64,000 nucleotides of DNA. Origin: Zoroaster sp. YZ-2022 (lineage: Eukaryota > Echinodermata > Asteroidea > Forcipulatida > Zoroasteridae). This document shows positions 11,377 through 23,709 of the stretch, piece by piece (position 1 is the stretch's first letter; each line of letters opens with the position of its first letter). A program made the position numbers and the translations under genes. The notes below the pieces were generated by a model. It searched no databases. It saw only the letters and a list, made by a program, of their open reading frames with translations, and had not been told where the DNA came from. The stretch is from the NCBI GenBank assembly GCA_029582265.1, contig CM055831.1, positions 28,520,189 to 28,584,188 of the forward strand. The letters run 5' to 3'.

Positions 11377-12553
11377 ATGGGTCACTTTCCAACATGCTGG
11401 AAATCAGCAGTGGTTTTACCTTTGTTAAACAAGCCTGGTCTTGATTTACAGATTGAAAATTTTAGGCCTGTCAGTAATCTGCAATTAATTTCTAAACTGG
11501 TGGAAAAGGCTGTTGCACTTCAACTTCAGTCACATTTATCCCTGAAAGGTTTATATCCGATTGCACAATCGGCTTATCGTAGGTATCATAGTACCGAGAC
11601 TGCTTTATTAAAGGTTAAAAACGATATTTTAATGGCTATGAATAAGCAACGTGTTACGTTATTAGTTTTACTTGATTTAAGTTCAGCTTTTGATACCTTA
11701 AATCATCAAACTTTACTGAACACACTCCATTCTAAGTTTGGTATTGATGGGACTGCTCTCCTTTGGTTTAAATCTTATTTGTTTAACAGATCTCAGCAGG
11801 TCTCCATTCATGGCAAATTGTCTCAGAAATTTGACCTCGACGGGGGTGTACCCCAGGGTTCGTGTTTGGGTCCCTTGTTGTTCATTTTGTATACTAGTAG
11901 TTTGTTTGAAGTAATTGAAACTCAACTCCCAAATGTTCATTGCTATGCTGATGACACGCAACTTTATCTTTCGTTTTGTCCAAATGCTGTATCAAGTCAG
12001 GCGTAGGCACTTTCTGCAATGGAGGGCTGTATACATGTTGTGCGCAAATGGATGCTTGGTAATGGGTTAATGCTAAACGATGGTAAAACTGAATTTATTA
12101 TCTTAGGCACTCGTCAACAATTGGCTAAGGTTAATATTGATGGTATTAATGTTGGTTCGTCCAGGGTTTCCCCTACCCCCATTGTAAGGAATCTTGGTGC
12201 CTGGTTTGATGCAAACATGACAATGGCTACTCATATTACAAAAACTTGTGCTACTGCTTTTTATTACTTACATAATATTAGACGTATCAGGAAGTACTTG
12301 TCTAGGCAATGTACCAAAACATTAATTCATTCTTTCATTTCCAGCCGATTGGATTATTGTAACAGTCTCCTTTATGGATTGCCTGATATTCAAATTAACC
12401 AGCTGCAACGTGTTCAAAATTCTTGCGCTAGATTGGTTTGTAATGCTTTAAAATACTGTCATATTACACCCTTTTTCATTGACTTACACTGGCTTCCGGT
12501 GAGGTTCAGGATTGATTTTAATTTTTTTTAAATAACTTATAAGATTTTAAATG
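11377..12553 (+). pseudogene. CR1/L2-lineage LINE reverse transcriptase fragment
   Basis: The reading frame from 11377 to 12530 covers much of a non-LTR reverse transcriptase. Visible motifs are FRPVSNLQLISK, LLDLSSAFDTLNH (catalytic Asp), GGVPQGSCLGPLLF and YADDTQLY, followed by the thumb/connection region (LNDGKTEFIILG, SRLDYCNSLLYGLP, LHWLPV). A single in-frame TAG at 12004-12006 and a frame break near 12520 disable it. There is no endonuclease domain at the 5' side and no 3' tail. The relic is embedded in the 2-kb repeat: left flank matches 20158, right flank matches about 21027 in the first full unit. Confidence 0.88.
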
Positions 12554-13970
12554 GTTCAAAACTGGGGCGCAAATCAGGAAACCTTTGCACCTTTGCCACA
12601 TATTTGAAGCGTATATAAACTAGGGCATATTTACGAAGAGTCTAATTCATAAATGCTGGGAAAATTTTGCCAGAGTTGGGCGATTTCAATTTTCGCTAAA
12701 TGTTTTCAGTCCGGAAAAAATTTGCGGTTCGGTGAATTGTTTTTAAGAACATAAAAACAATTAAAAAACCTTAATACTGCTGTTTTCACCCTAATTATCA
12801 AAGGGCATAATGTGAACTTTATACACTCAAAAATACCAATAAAAAATACATATACCAATAAAAAATCAATAACAAATAACAGTAACATATTATTCCATAT
12901 AATTTGTCAAAAATATAACCCCATGCCCGCACTCGGTCACTATCGGTACATTTTGAGTCATCTAGCTCAGTACCGTGACTCAAATACTGGGCTTGCAGGA
13001 TCGTAACGGACAGCCTTTAGTTTCTCAGTGATCGCGGACCAGTGAAAGTAAACCTCGATTCATGCGGCACTCAAAAACTACTGATATTGTTTTTAAATAC
13101 AATAGTTCAAAATATAATTTTGATAGAGACTTTAGAAGATTTAGAAGATTTATTTTATTATCTCTTGCTCTTAACCAAAATGAATATTGAATTTAGTGTT
13201 ACATGAGCATACGTGGGAAAAACATTTGGCTAAAATCTATCGTGAGGGAGCACAGTATGAATCCACATTATTATGAACGGTTGAAACTCTACAGAAATAT
13301 GGCTAAATATGGCTATATAACCATTAGAACGTGGTGTAAAAACCCTTATCTTAAAGGTTTTGAGCCCCTGCAATTTTTTTAAAAAGTAATCCTTTTGCGA
13401 GGAGAATTAAAGTGTAAATTTTCAAGGATGATTCTGTTCTGTGACCACCCCTTACCGTTGGCCTGTAAATGTAAATTGGTTCAAGGGGGCGGGGGGATCT
13501 GATCAAGTAGGGGAAAATCGATACAAAAATATGGCTAAATTGTAAATCAAGTCTGTTAAATTGATTGGATGGATTATGGCATTAGTAATTCCCTCTAGAA
13601 TCATTAGGGTGTGGATAAAAAAACCAGAAAAATAAAAACAAAAACCTGTCCTCAAGTATTTTTGGGCCCTTATCAATTTTTGGGGGTAATTTTTCCTCTT
13701 GCGGGGAGAATTCAAGTTTAAATGATGAAATTATAAAAGAATGATTCTAAATTTCAATGACTGCCCCTGAACGTTGTCCTAATCGTCCCCCACACCCAAC
13801 TCAAGTGTTGAGAAATCTCAAATCATTTTGGAATAGTGTTGGGAAAATTTGGGAAACATTTAAGGAAAAATTGGGGAGGGAATCATGACAAGTGGGGGCA
13901 AGTAGATATTAGGAGCGTTATTTAAAATTAAAAAAATACTATGTTTTTTTAAATGTTAGGCCCAAATTTA
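12554..13970 (+). repeat. Diverged 2-kb repeat unit with internal deletion junction
   Basis: Bases 12554-13190 follow 21027-21733 of the first array unit. The sequence then jumps at aaaatgaatattga to the part matching 22455-22960 (from gttacatgagcatacg onward). The final ~150 bp are low-similarity AT-rich sequence. No gene is seen. Confidence 0.75.
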
Positions 13971-14155
13971 TGTATTTCAAACGAGTTATTATAATATCCT
14001 CAGAACCTAAAATGATGGCGTAACGCGTAGCACATCGCGTTGCACCAGCTCCGACCAAATTTTCTCAGCTGACGCTCACTCGCGGGGATTTCAATTACTT
14101 TACTTCAATATATTATAGAATAGAGTCCTATGAGTCTTCTGGACTTATTACAACT

Positions 14156-15033
14156 ATGAGTACTAAACGTAAAGGCAAGGGCCAAGGAGTGAAAACAATA
14201 TCTAAATCCTCACCACCGGTCTCGCCTGCGACGGCCATGATGCCCTCACCGGTACCCGATCATAGCGCTAGCGGTGCAGATGGTAGGGAAACCGTAACCA
14301 GCGATATATCTACTTCTGCGGACAGCTGCACTGAGATGTCAGCTGAATCGCCTACCAGCCTGGCAGTATTTTCCTCATCTTTACCTGGTGGTGTAACTTC
14401 CAAAGATTTGAAAAATCACATCCAAAACTCTATTTCCGAGTTCCAAACACACGTGAAGCGCACTCTGGATGGTCTCTTCCTTGATATGAAACAACTGGAA
14501 CTCGACCTCAACCAGTCCATCGAGTACCAAAGCTCTCGTATTGATGATCTCAAAGCTCAGGTTGATCTCTCGTCAAAGAAAATGCCGAACTTAAACACGA
14601 AATTACCCAGCTTCGGGAACAGACTCAATTAGTTAACAACCTCATCAATAAACAAGAGAGATCTGCACGAAGAAACAACTTCCGGATTGTTGGTGTTCTT
14701 TGCACTACTAGTGAGAATTGTGTTCGTATCGTATAAGAAGACGTCCTTTCCCGACACTTCGATATGCACGACGTCGTTGTTGAACGTGCCCATCGCGACG
14801 GACAAGCGCCACCGGGGAGAGCACCCCATATCCTAGTGAAACTGTTATCATATCGTGATAAAATTAACATAATGAAACAAGCCAAATCTGCTCTCAAGGA
14901 TGCTGGTCATTTTATCATCGATGACCTCACCAAAGCTGACCTGGCTGAGAAAAAGAAGTGGGCTAAACAAGTCAAGGAACTGTACGATAAAGGGAAAAAA
15001 AACTTAAATTCTCTGCTGGGAAATGGCATATGA
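14156..15033 (+). pseudogene. LINE ORF1 (nucleic-acid-binding protein), frameshifted
   Basis: Starts at ATG 14156 with a low-complexity Ser/Pro/Thr-rich N-terminus, then a helical, probably coiled-coil stretch (about residues 80-150: SEFQTHVKRTLDGLFLDMKQ). The frame breaks near 14620. The continuation at about 14640-15033 looks like the C-terminal RNA-binding part of LINE ORF1 proteins: RRNNFRIVGV in another frame, then VVVERAHRDG and ILVKLLSYRDKINIMKQAK. ORF1p acts as an RNA chaperone in retrotransposition. At least two lesions are present, including a TAA in the GAAGACG-side region near 14736. Confidence 0.75.
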
Positions 15034-15333
15034 ATGGCCAGCCCTTCACATTTCGGGAAGCTATTTAGAAATTTACTCAACAAATGCCTGATTATAATAT
15101 TGTAATATTTGATCACTTCACTGTGTTTGAATTTATGTTAGTCCTCTAGCTGTGAGATTTGGTCGAATCTGGTGCAAGCACTTACTTATTCTTCTTGTTT
15201 ATTTTGTCTTTGCTGTCTAGTCTAAAATTAGTTTTCCCTGATTCTGTCTGTATTTGCTAGTGTCTCCTCTGTTTGTCCCACCCATCTACGTATTTCCACT
15301 GTTTCCCCACCCCTATTTTTGTCTTATTCCCAT

Positions 15334-18300
15334 ATGCCTATCAAATCTCCATGTAATGTCTGTAATAACCCGGTTAAATCTAATCAAAGTGGTATTTTTT
15401 GTGATTCTTGTAATTTTTGGGTACATCTTAGATGTACCGACCTGACTTATTCCGAGTTTTATAAATTAGCTAATAACGATGACCATTGGTTTTGCCCATC
15501 ATGCATCTCTAGTATATTTTCTCTTAATAATTCAGATTCCACTGAATTTAAAGATGTGTTCACTGATATTAATCTGTATAATTATGCTACCAGTGATTTG
15601 CATGTTAATGCTCCTGAGTTACATTTAGTTGAAGACCCCAACAATCCGGTTCATAATGTTAGTAATTCATGTTATTATTCTTACGATAAGTTCTTGAATT
15701 CCTTCAATCAAGAATCCACTGAAGTATTCTCACTTATGCATCTAAACATCAGGAGCCTAACTAAAAATATTGACTCTCTCAGAATGTTACTCCACCAAAT
15801 AAATCAAAACATTTCTATTATTGGTTTGTCTGAAACCTGGCTCAAGGAAGAGTGTGGTAGTTATCTTAATTTACCAGGGTATATCCTTGAGACCATAAAT
15901 AGGGATCACAAAGCTGGGCGCGGCGTAGCTCTTTATATTTCTTCTGACCTAACTTATTTACCTAGGCCGGATTTGAGCATTTCTGTTGACTCCCTTGAAT
16001 GTTACTTTGTAGAAATAATATCTTGTAATCATAAGAATATCATAGCAGGTGTTGTTTATAAGCCCCCAAATGCTAATTTGAATGATTTTATAACGTGTTT
16101 CCATAACTTGATCCAACGTATAACCAACGAAAATAAGTTTTGTTTCATTTCTGGTGATTTTAATCTAAACATGATTAATTGTGATCATCGCAGCCAGCCA
16201 CAGGAATTCTTGGATCTGATTTTCTCCTCAGCTTGCATACCTCTTATTAATAAACCAACCAGGATCACGCAATCCTCTGCCACTCTCATCGATAATATTT
16301 TTACGAATATTTTACCTCCTCCTAAATCTGGTATTATTGTAACTGATATTTCTGATCATTTTCCTATATTCACTTCCTTTTCATTCAATGCCAATCACTC
16401 TAGCTCTAAACCTGTCCCTACACATAATTACTCAATGGAAAATATTGATTATCTTAAAAAAATATCTGAATTCATGTGACTGGTCAGCTGTTCTTTGTGC
16501 CTTAGATGTTAACATGGCCTTTATTAAATTTATGGATATTTTTAACAGACTTCATGATAAGAATATTCCTTTGAAGAACTTTAAGACTTCGTCTCGTAAA
16601 TTTATCCCCAAGTCTCCTTGGATTTCTGTGAGCATGTGTAAATATATCCATCATAAAAATAAGCTGTATCGTAGATTTGTTTCTCATCCCACTGACCCTA
16701 ATCGTGCCATATATGTACGCTATAAAAATATCTTGACTACTGTGATTCGTAACTCTAAGCGTATGTATTATGCCAAACAGTTTGAGAAAGAAAAGGGTAA
16801 TGTAAAAAACACTTGGAAAATTATCAACAGTGTATTAAAAAATAAAACCCCTTCTAAATTGTCTTCCATTGATGTTAATGGTGCTGTGGTTAACAATTCA
16901 CATTTTATAGCGGATCATTCTAACACTTACTTTACAAACATTGGTGATAATCTTAGCAATCAAATCCCTCTTAGTGATCGTAACTTTCATGATTATCTTT
17001 TAAATTCTAATTCCAGCTCAATTTGTTTCTTTGCTCCGGCTACTGAACAGGAAACTTTAGATATTGTTAACAATTTACCTAACAAAAAAAGTTCAGGTCA
17101 TGATCTTGTAAATAATTTTCTTATTAAATCTGTGATCCTTGCAATATCCATGCCCCTTACTTTCATTATGAACCTTTCCCTGTCTACTGGAGTTGTGCCT
17201 GATGGTATGAAGATTGCCAGGATCACACCAATCTTCAAGAGTGGAGACATACAACAAGTTAATAATTATAGGCCTATTTCCGTTCTTACTTCATTTTCCA
17301 AAATCTTAGAACGTATTGTTTATACACGTACTTTTTTTACAAGTAATTTTTTTGATAATCACAATATTTTTTCCGATTCTCAATTTGGTTTTCGTGTGAA
17401 ACACTCAACCTCTCACGCAATTTTGCAGTTACTTCATAAAAGTTATAACAGTATTGATGATTCTTCTCATACACTTGGTATATTCCTGGATCTCTCCCAG
17501 GCATTCGATATTGTTAATCATATTATTCTTTTCTCTAAATTGGCTCATTATGGCATTAGAGGTATTGCCTTGGAGTGGTTCAGGGATTACCTTGCTAAAC
17601 GCCATCAATTTGTTTCCATTAATGGTTGTGTCTCCTCTCGCAGAAATTTCTCACGGTGTTCCACAAGGATTAGTCCTCGGACCCCTGTTATTTTCAATTT
17701 ATATTAATGATTTTGACAAATCCTCTAGCTTACTATCATTTATTCTTTTTGCTGATGACAGTAATTTATTTTATGCTCATTCTAATTTGAATGTACTCTT
17801 TGATACTGTTAATTCAGAACTCAATAATATCTCTAGTTAGATTAAGGCCAACAAGTTATCACTCAATATTTAAACAAAACTAACTTTATGTTATTCAGCA
17901 AGAAAGTAACTCATCCCCGTCAGACTATCTATATAGACGATAATCGAATTCCTAGAACTGATTGTATGAAATTGTTAGGTCTGTATATTGATCAAGACCT
18001 CTCTTGGAAACAACATGTTAATTACTTATGTAAAATTATTTCTAGAAATGTTGGAATTATTAATAAGCTTAAGCATTTTATCCCGGGGAGGTTCTGGTTA
18101 CACTCTACAATGCACTTATTTTGCCCTATATTAATTATGGCATTCTAGCATGGGGAAATTCAGGAATAGTTCAAAACGACAGGTTACTGATCCTTCAAAA
18201 AAAGCTTTTAGAATTATTAATCATACTGATTACTTAGCTCACTGTGACCCTCTATTTTACAAACATAATAGTCTTAAGATCAGTGACATTTATCTTCTAC

Positions 18301-18572
18301 AGCTTGGGATTTTCATGTATAAACTTAATTCTAATAATCTTCCTCATTCAATTTGTTCCTTGTTTACAAAAAATCAAAATGTTCACGATCATTTTATAAA
18401 GCAATGTATTGAATTTCATCAATCATTTGCCCGTACGACACTTTCTTATAGAACGATTAAGCATGAAGGTCCCAGGCTGTGGTATTCACTAGATAGTAAT
18501 CTAAAAAGTACTCCTACATTAATATTCTTCAAACGTAAATTTAAGTACTTTTTGTTGAGTAAATACCTGTAA
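15334..18572 (+). pseudogene. LINE ORF2: PHD-like zinc finger, endonuclease, reverse transcriptase; disrupted
   Basis: From ATG 15334: a PHD-like zinc finger (CNVCNNPV, CDSCNFWVHLRC, HWFCPSC), then an apurinic-type endonuclease (LNIRSL, GLSETWL, GRGVALYI, SGDFNLN, SDHFPI), then the reverse transcriptase (ITPIFKSGD, NYRPISVLTSFSK, FLDLSQAFDIVNH, GVPQGLVLGPLLF, FADDSNLFY) and a C-terminal region (LLGLYIDQDLSWKQHV, ARTTLSYRTIKHEGPRLW). The frame changes near 16475, 17645 and 17875, with further breaks at 17838 (TAG) and 18148, so no intact protein is possible. PHD-type fingers in front of the endonuclease occur in several CR1-group elements. Confidence 0.88.
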
Positions 18573-18907
18573 GTGGTTAACTGACTCTAGGGTTTGGCTT
18601 GGGATTTAATAACGACATGCATGGGATTGTTTTTGTTTTGTTTTGTATGTTTATATTTCACTACACATAAAATTGTTCACTCGTCTTGTTTATTATACTT
18701 ATCTGGGGGGTCCTTACTAGACAAGCATTGCTTCTTAAGGGCCTCCTTCCATTTGCATTTAATTTCTCTCTATCTTATTACTATTTATTATTACTATCCA
18801 TCTATTATTATTGCTATAACCCTTATAAGATTAGTGTATGTTTACTTATATACATAATGTATATTTTGATAAGTGTGGAAATATTAAAGAACTGAACTGA
18901 ACTGAAC

Positions 18908-19229
18908 CCCCTCATGCCAAAATCAACAATTGGTTTTCATGGTTGCTATGGCAACTGTTTATTTGGAACAGGTCCGAATAAATTCCCACTTTTTGGCAAA
19001 AAAATAGTACATTCTTGATAATGCAAGACATTTAATATGTGTTTTGGTCGTTGTTGTCAACTTTCAACCTCTGAACTGGACAACATTTAGTCATATGACC
19101 ACTTCCAATGCATTCTTGATATTCAGTAAGGCCGCCATTGGGTTTAAATGTAATACTCTTTTATTTTGTCTCAAAAACAAGATTTTTGGAAAGAAAACCT
19201 GAAAATAATATATTTGTGTATTGAGATTC
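18908..19229. other. No gene seen
   Basis: About 320 bp of AT-rich sequence between the LINE tail and the inverted 5'-gene copy. I recognise nothing in it. Confidence 0.5.
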
Positions 19230-19773
19230 TTTAGATTTTAAGAATAGTCAGACAAACAAGACAAATATCCCCCAGTCTGAATTTGTAAACATTTAAAAAA
19301 TTCTACGTTTTCTGAACGAGTACATTTTCACTATTTAAAAACCGAAATTATCACATGGTTGTTTAATGCATTGTATCTTGACTCAGAGAGTGGGCAGACA
19401 ATTTTGCCAATAAATGTTATACCAATTTTGTACCTTCTCGTTAATGATAAACTGGACCCAAGACTAATTGTATTAACTTACCTGTTCGTCCATTGCATGG
19501 TACACACATACAGAACACTACCAGTATTCCTAAAATCCAACCCATTCTGCAGGTTTTATTCAAAGCATCAAGACAAAAATCTCTTCAATTTCGTTATAGA
19601 TTGTTTCATCAATACGCTGAAAGTATGAGTAGAACTCCTACGTGTTGTCAAGTACAGTTTAAATTCTACCCTCAATTTACCGCCTGCTCATCCTTGAAAA
19701 GGCGCGCACATAGTTGTTGATTCTGGAATATCCAGTATACGTTACAACCCCCAAGCGCACGCTCACCAAGACT
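19230..19773 (-). repeat. Second inverted copy of the gene's promoter, exon 1 and start of intron 1
   Basis: The minus strand follows 40590-41150: the CCAAT-like gattggtcaat block, the CCTTTTCAAGGATGAGCAG block, exon 1, and about 230 bp of intron 1 (caaattcagactgggg). The similarity fades near 19230. It lies directly next to the 2-kb array, which starts inside the promoter homology. Confidence 0.8.
19482..19545 (-). CDS. Intact signal-peptide exon of a possible inverted paralog
   Basis: ATG at 19545-19543 opens 21 codons plus one base, ending at a GTAAGT donor (19481-19476), so the exon ends in phase 1 like exon 1 at 40843. The peptide begins MGWILGILVVFCMCVPC: a short hydrophobic core and small residues, as expected of a secretory signal. 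No downstream LDLa or CUB exons were found on the minus strand between here and position 1, so it may be an orphan exon or splice to exons outside the window. Confidence 0.5.
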
Positions 19774-21733
19774 CCATTGACCAATCACAGCAAAGCAATG
19801 AGGGATACGCATCAATTATTGAAAATTAAAATTGTCCAGGATGATTGCAAGAGTACTATTGCCTGCTCTTAAAACGAAATTGAATGATGATTTTGAGCAG
19901 CATTCAATTTCGCGCGGAACAGAATGACGTAGTGTTTAAATTGGCTGCTTATTTGCCGAAATTGAGCTGGAAAACCTATATTAAACGGCTGTTTTTTCTG
20001 TTAAAATTTTAACTGGCTTGCTTATAGCATATTGATTGTATCATATGATTTATATCAACAGTTGAATGGATTGCGTTCCAGGAAGCTCATTTAATAATGG
20101 AATTAACAATGAATTATCTGTACTGCTGGTGATGTGACAACCAAATTATGACTATAATAAAGAAACTGTATCTCATGTAGATATACCGTATGCAGTATAC
20201 TCTATGTTATGCACGGCTAAATGTAGCTGAGAAGATTGGCAAGGGATCATATTAATACTTTATAGTCCAACAGCTGCAGGATTATTTTGAAAGTGAGGGC
20301 CCAAATCGAAACCAGCAAGCTAGGGCCCACTTTTGCACTCAGGAAGCTCTGTGTGGGCATTTGTGTTGAGTTAGGCCTATGTAAACTATGTAATTTTATT
20401 GAGTCCATTTTGGAAAATAATTCCTTAAAATTAGCCGTTATTTGTAGGAAGGATCAGAATGAATCCAAAATTAATATTGAAGTGACAGTGTTTGAAATGT
20501 TACATGAGCGTACGCGGAAAAAAATAAATAAATAAAAATTTGGCTAAAATCTATCGTGAACATTGGGAATGGAATCAGGTGACAGCACAGTATGAATCTA
20601 CATATTGTTATGAACGGTTGAAAATCTAGGCAGAAAATGGCTAAACAGAAACAGTTTTAAAACAAGCGTTATATGATCAGATGGTAATCCCCTGTAGAAT
20701 CATTATGGCGTGAGATTAAAACCCATATCAATTAGGATTTGAGCCTATGCCAGTTTCCTTTTTCGGGGAGAATTAAAGTGTACATTTTGAAGACTGATTC
20801 TAAATTTCAATGGCCTTCCCTGAACATTGGCCTGTACTAACCGTCCCCAAGACCCACCTCGTTTTTAAAAAGAAATTTCAACCCATTTTGGAGTAGTGTT
20901 GGGAACATTTGGGAAAATTTAAGAAAATTTTGGGCCAGTTTTGGAGAACGTTTTATTTAGTTTTAGAGAATCATTAACTCCACTGGATACAAACAAAAAC
21001 ACTCAATGCTACATGTAAATATTTAGTTCAAAAATGGGGCGCAAATCAGGAGACCTTTGCACCTTTACCACATATTTGAAGCGTATATAAACTAGGGCAT
21101 ATTTACGAAGAGTCTAATTCATAAATGCTGGGAAAATTTTGCCAGAGTTGGGCGATTTCAATTTTCGCCATCGTTAAAAGTTTTCAGTCCGGAAAAAGTT
21201 TGCGGTTCCGTGAATTCTTTTTAAGAACATAAAAACAATTTTAAAAAACCTTGATACTGCTGTTTTCACCCTAATTATCAAAGGGCATAATGTGAACTTT
21301 ATACACTCAAAAATACCAATAAAAATATATATATACCAATAAAAAATCAATAACAAATAACAATAACAAATTATTCCATCTAATTTGTCAAAAATATAAC
21401 CCCGTGCCCGCACTCGGTCACTATCAGTACATTTTGAGTCATCTAGCTCAGTACCGTGCTCAGTACCAGTATCTTTGACTCAAATACTGGGCTTGCAGGA
21501 TCGTAACGGACAGCCTTTAGTTTCTCAGTGATCGCAGACCAGTGAAAGTAAACCTCGATTGTTGGGATATATCGCCCCGCTTGGTAGGGCGGCGAAATTT
21601 CTTCATGCGGCACTCAAAAACTACTGATATTTTATTAAAATAAAATAGTTCAAAATATAATTTTGATAGAGACTTTAGAAGATTTAGAAGATTTATTTTA
21701 TTATCTCTTGCTCTTAACCAAAATGAATATTGA
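19774..21733 (+). repeat. 2-kb tandem repeat, unit 1
   Basis: 1960 bp, the first full unit. It starts at ccattgaccaatcacag, the inverse of the CCAAT-like box upstream of exon 1, and ends at aaaatgaatattga. It lacks the atgcacagc insertion found in later units. Reading frames of 78-118 codons in this family begin at TTG or other non-ATG codons or lack domains, and are not credible genes. Confidence 0.93.
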
Positions 21734-23709
21734 CCATTGACCAATCACAGCAAAGCAATGAGGGATACGCATCAATGCACAGCATCAATTATTGAAAATT
21801 AAAATTGTCCAGGATGATTGCAAGAGTACTATTGCCTGCTCTTAAAACGAAATTGAATGATGATTTTGAGCAGCATTCAATTTCGCGCAGAACAGAATGA
21901 CGTAGTGTTTAAATTGGCTGCTTATTTGCCGAAATTGAGCTGGAAAACCTATATTAAACGGCTGTTTTTTCTGTTAAAATTTAAACTGGCTTGCTTATAG
22001 CATATTGATTGTATCATATGATTTATATCAACAGTTGAATGGATTGCGTTCCAGGAAGCTCATTTAATAATGGAATTGACATTGAATTATCTGTACTGCT
22101 GGTGATGTGACAACCAAATAATATGACTATAATAAAGAAACTGTATCTCATGTAGATATACCGTATGCAGTATACTCTATGTTATGCACGGCTAAATGTA
22201 GCTGAGAAGATTGGCAAGGGATCATATTAATACTTTCTAGTCCAACAGCTGCAGGATTATTTTGAAAGTGAGGGCCCAAATCGAAACCAGCAAGCTAGGG
22301 CCCACTTTTGCACTCAGGAAGCTCTGTGTGGGCATTTGTGTTGAGTTAGGCCTATGTAAACTATGTAATTTTATTGAGTCCATTTTGGAAAATAATTCCT
22401 TAAAATTAGCCGTTATTTGTAGGAAGGATAAAAATGAATCCAAAATGAATATTGAAGTGACAGTGTTTGAAATGTTACATGAGCATACGCGGAAAAAAAA
22501 AGAAAAAAAAACAAAAAACATTTTGCTAAAATCTATCGTGAACATTGGGAATGGAATCAGGTGAGAGCACAGTATGAATCTACATATTGTTATGAACGGT
22601 TGAAAATCTAGGCAGAAAATGGCTAAACAGAAACAGTTTTAAAACAAGCGTTATATGATCAGATGGTAATCCCCTCTAGAATCATTATGGCGTGAGATTA
22701 AAACCCATATCAATTAGGATTTGAGCACATGCAAGTTTCCTTTTTCGGGGAGAATTAAAGTGTACATTTTGAAGACTGATTCTAAATTTCAATGGCCTTC
22801 CCTGAACATTGGCCTGTACTAACCGTCCCCAAGACCCACCTCGTTTTTAAAAAGAAATTTCAACCCATTTTGGAGTAGTGTTGGGAACATTTGGGAAAAT
22901 TTAAGAAAATTTTGGGCCAGTTTTGGAGAACGTTTTATTTAGTTTTAGAGAATCATTAACTCCACTGGATACAAACAAAAACACTCAATGCTACATGTAA
23001 ATATTTGGTTCAAAACTGGGGCGCAAATCAGGAGACCTTTGCACCTTTGCCACATATTTGTAGCGTATATAAACTAGGGCATATTTACGAAGAGTCTAAT
23101 TCATAAATGCTGGGAAAATGTTGCCAGAGTTGGGCGATTTCAATTTTCGCCATCGTTAAAAGTTTTCAGTCCGGAAAAAGTTTGCGGTTCCGTGAATTCT
23201 TTTTAAGAACATAAAAACAATTAAAAAGCTTGATACTGCTGTTTTCACCCTAATTATCAAAGGGCATAATGTGAACTTTATACACTCAAAAATACCAATA
23301 GAAATATATATATACCAATAAAAAATCAATAACAAATAACAATAACAAATTATTCCATCTAATTTGTCAAAAATATAACGCCGTGCCCGCACTCGGTCAC
23401 TATCAGTACATTTTTAGTCATCTAGCTCAGTACCGTGCTCAGTACCAGTATCTTTGACTCAATACTGGGCTTGCAGGATCGTAACGGAGAGCCTTTAGTT
23501 TCTCAGTGATCGCAGACCAGTGAAAGTAAACCTCGATTATTGGGATATATCGCCCCGCTTGGTAGGGCGGCGAAATTCTTCATGCGGCACTCAAAAACTA
23601 CTGATATTTTATTAAAATAAAATAGTTCAAATATAATTTTGATAGAGACTTTAGAAGATTTAGAAGATTTATTTTATTATCTCTTGCTCTTAACCAAAAT
23701 GAATATTGA
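21734..23709 (+). repeat. 2-kb tandem repeat, unit 2
   Basis: 1976 bp. Carries the inverted repeat cgaaattgaatg (21848-21859) and cattcaatttcg (21874-21885). Its poly-A stretch near 22493 differs in length from the other units. Confidence 0.95.

Larger units (their letters stand above)
13971..18907 (+). mobile_element. CR1-lineage non-LTR retrotransposon, near full length, inactive
   Basis: Two successive coding regions (ORF1-like 14156-15033, ORF2-like 15334-18572) are followed by a short 3' tail of ACTGA units (gaactgaactgaactgaac) at 18889-18907, as expected for CR1/L2-type elements. The 5' boundary is uncertain; about 13971 is where similarity to the flanking repeat family ends. Several frameshifts and stops show it is dead. 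Lineage is assigned from the endonuclease plus reverse transcriptase order and tail type. Confidence 0.85.
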
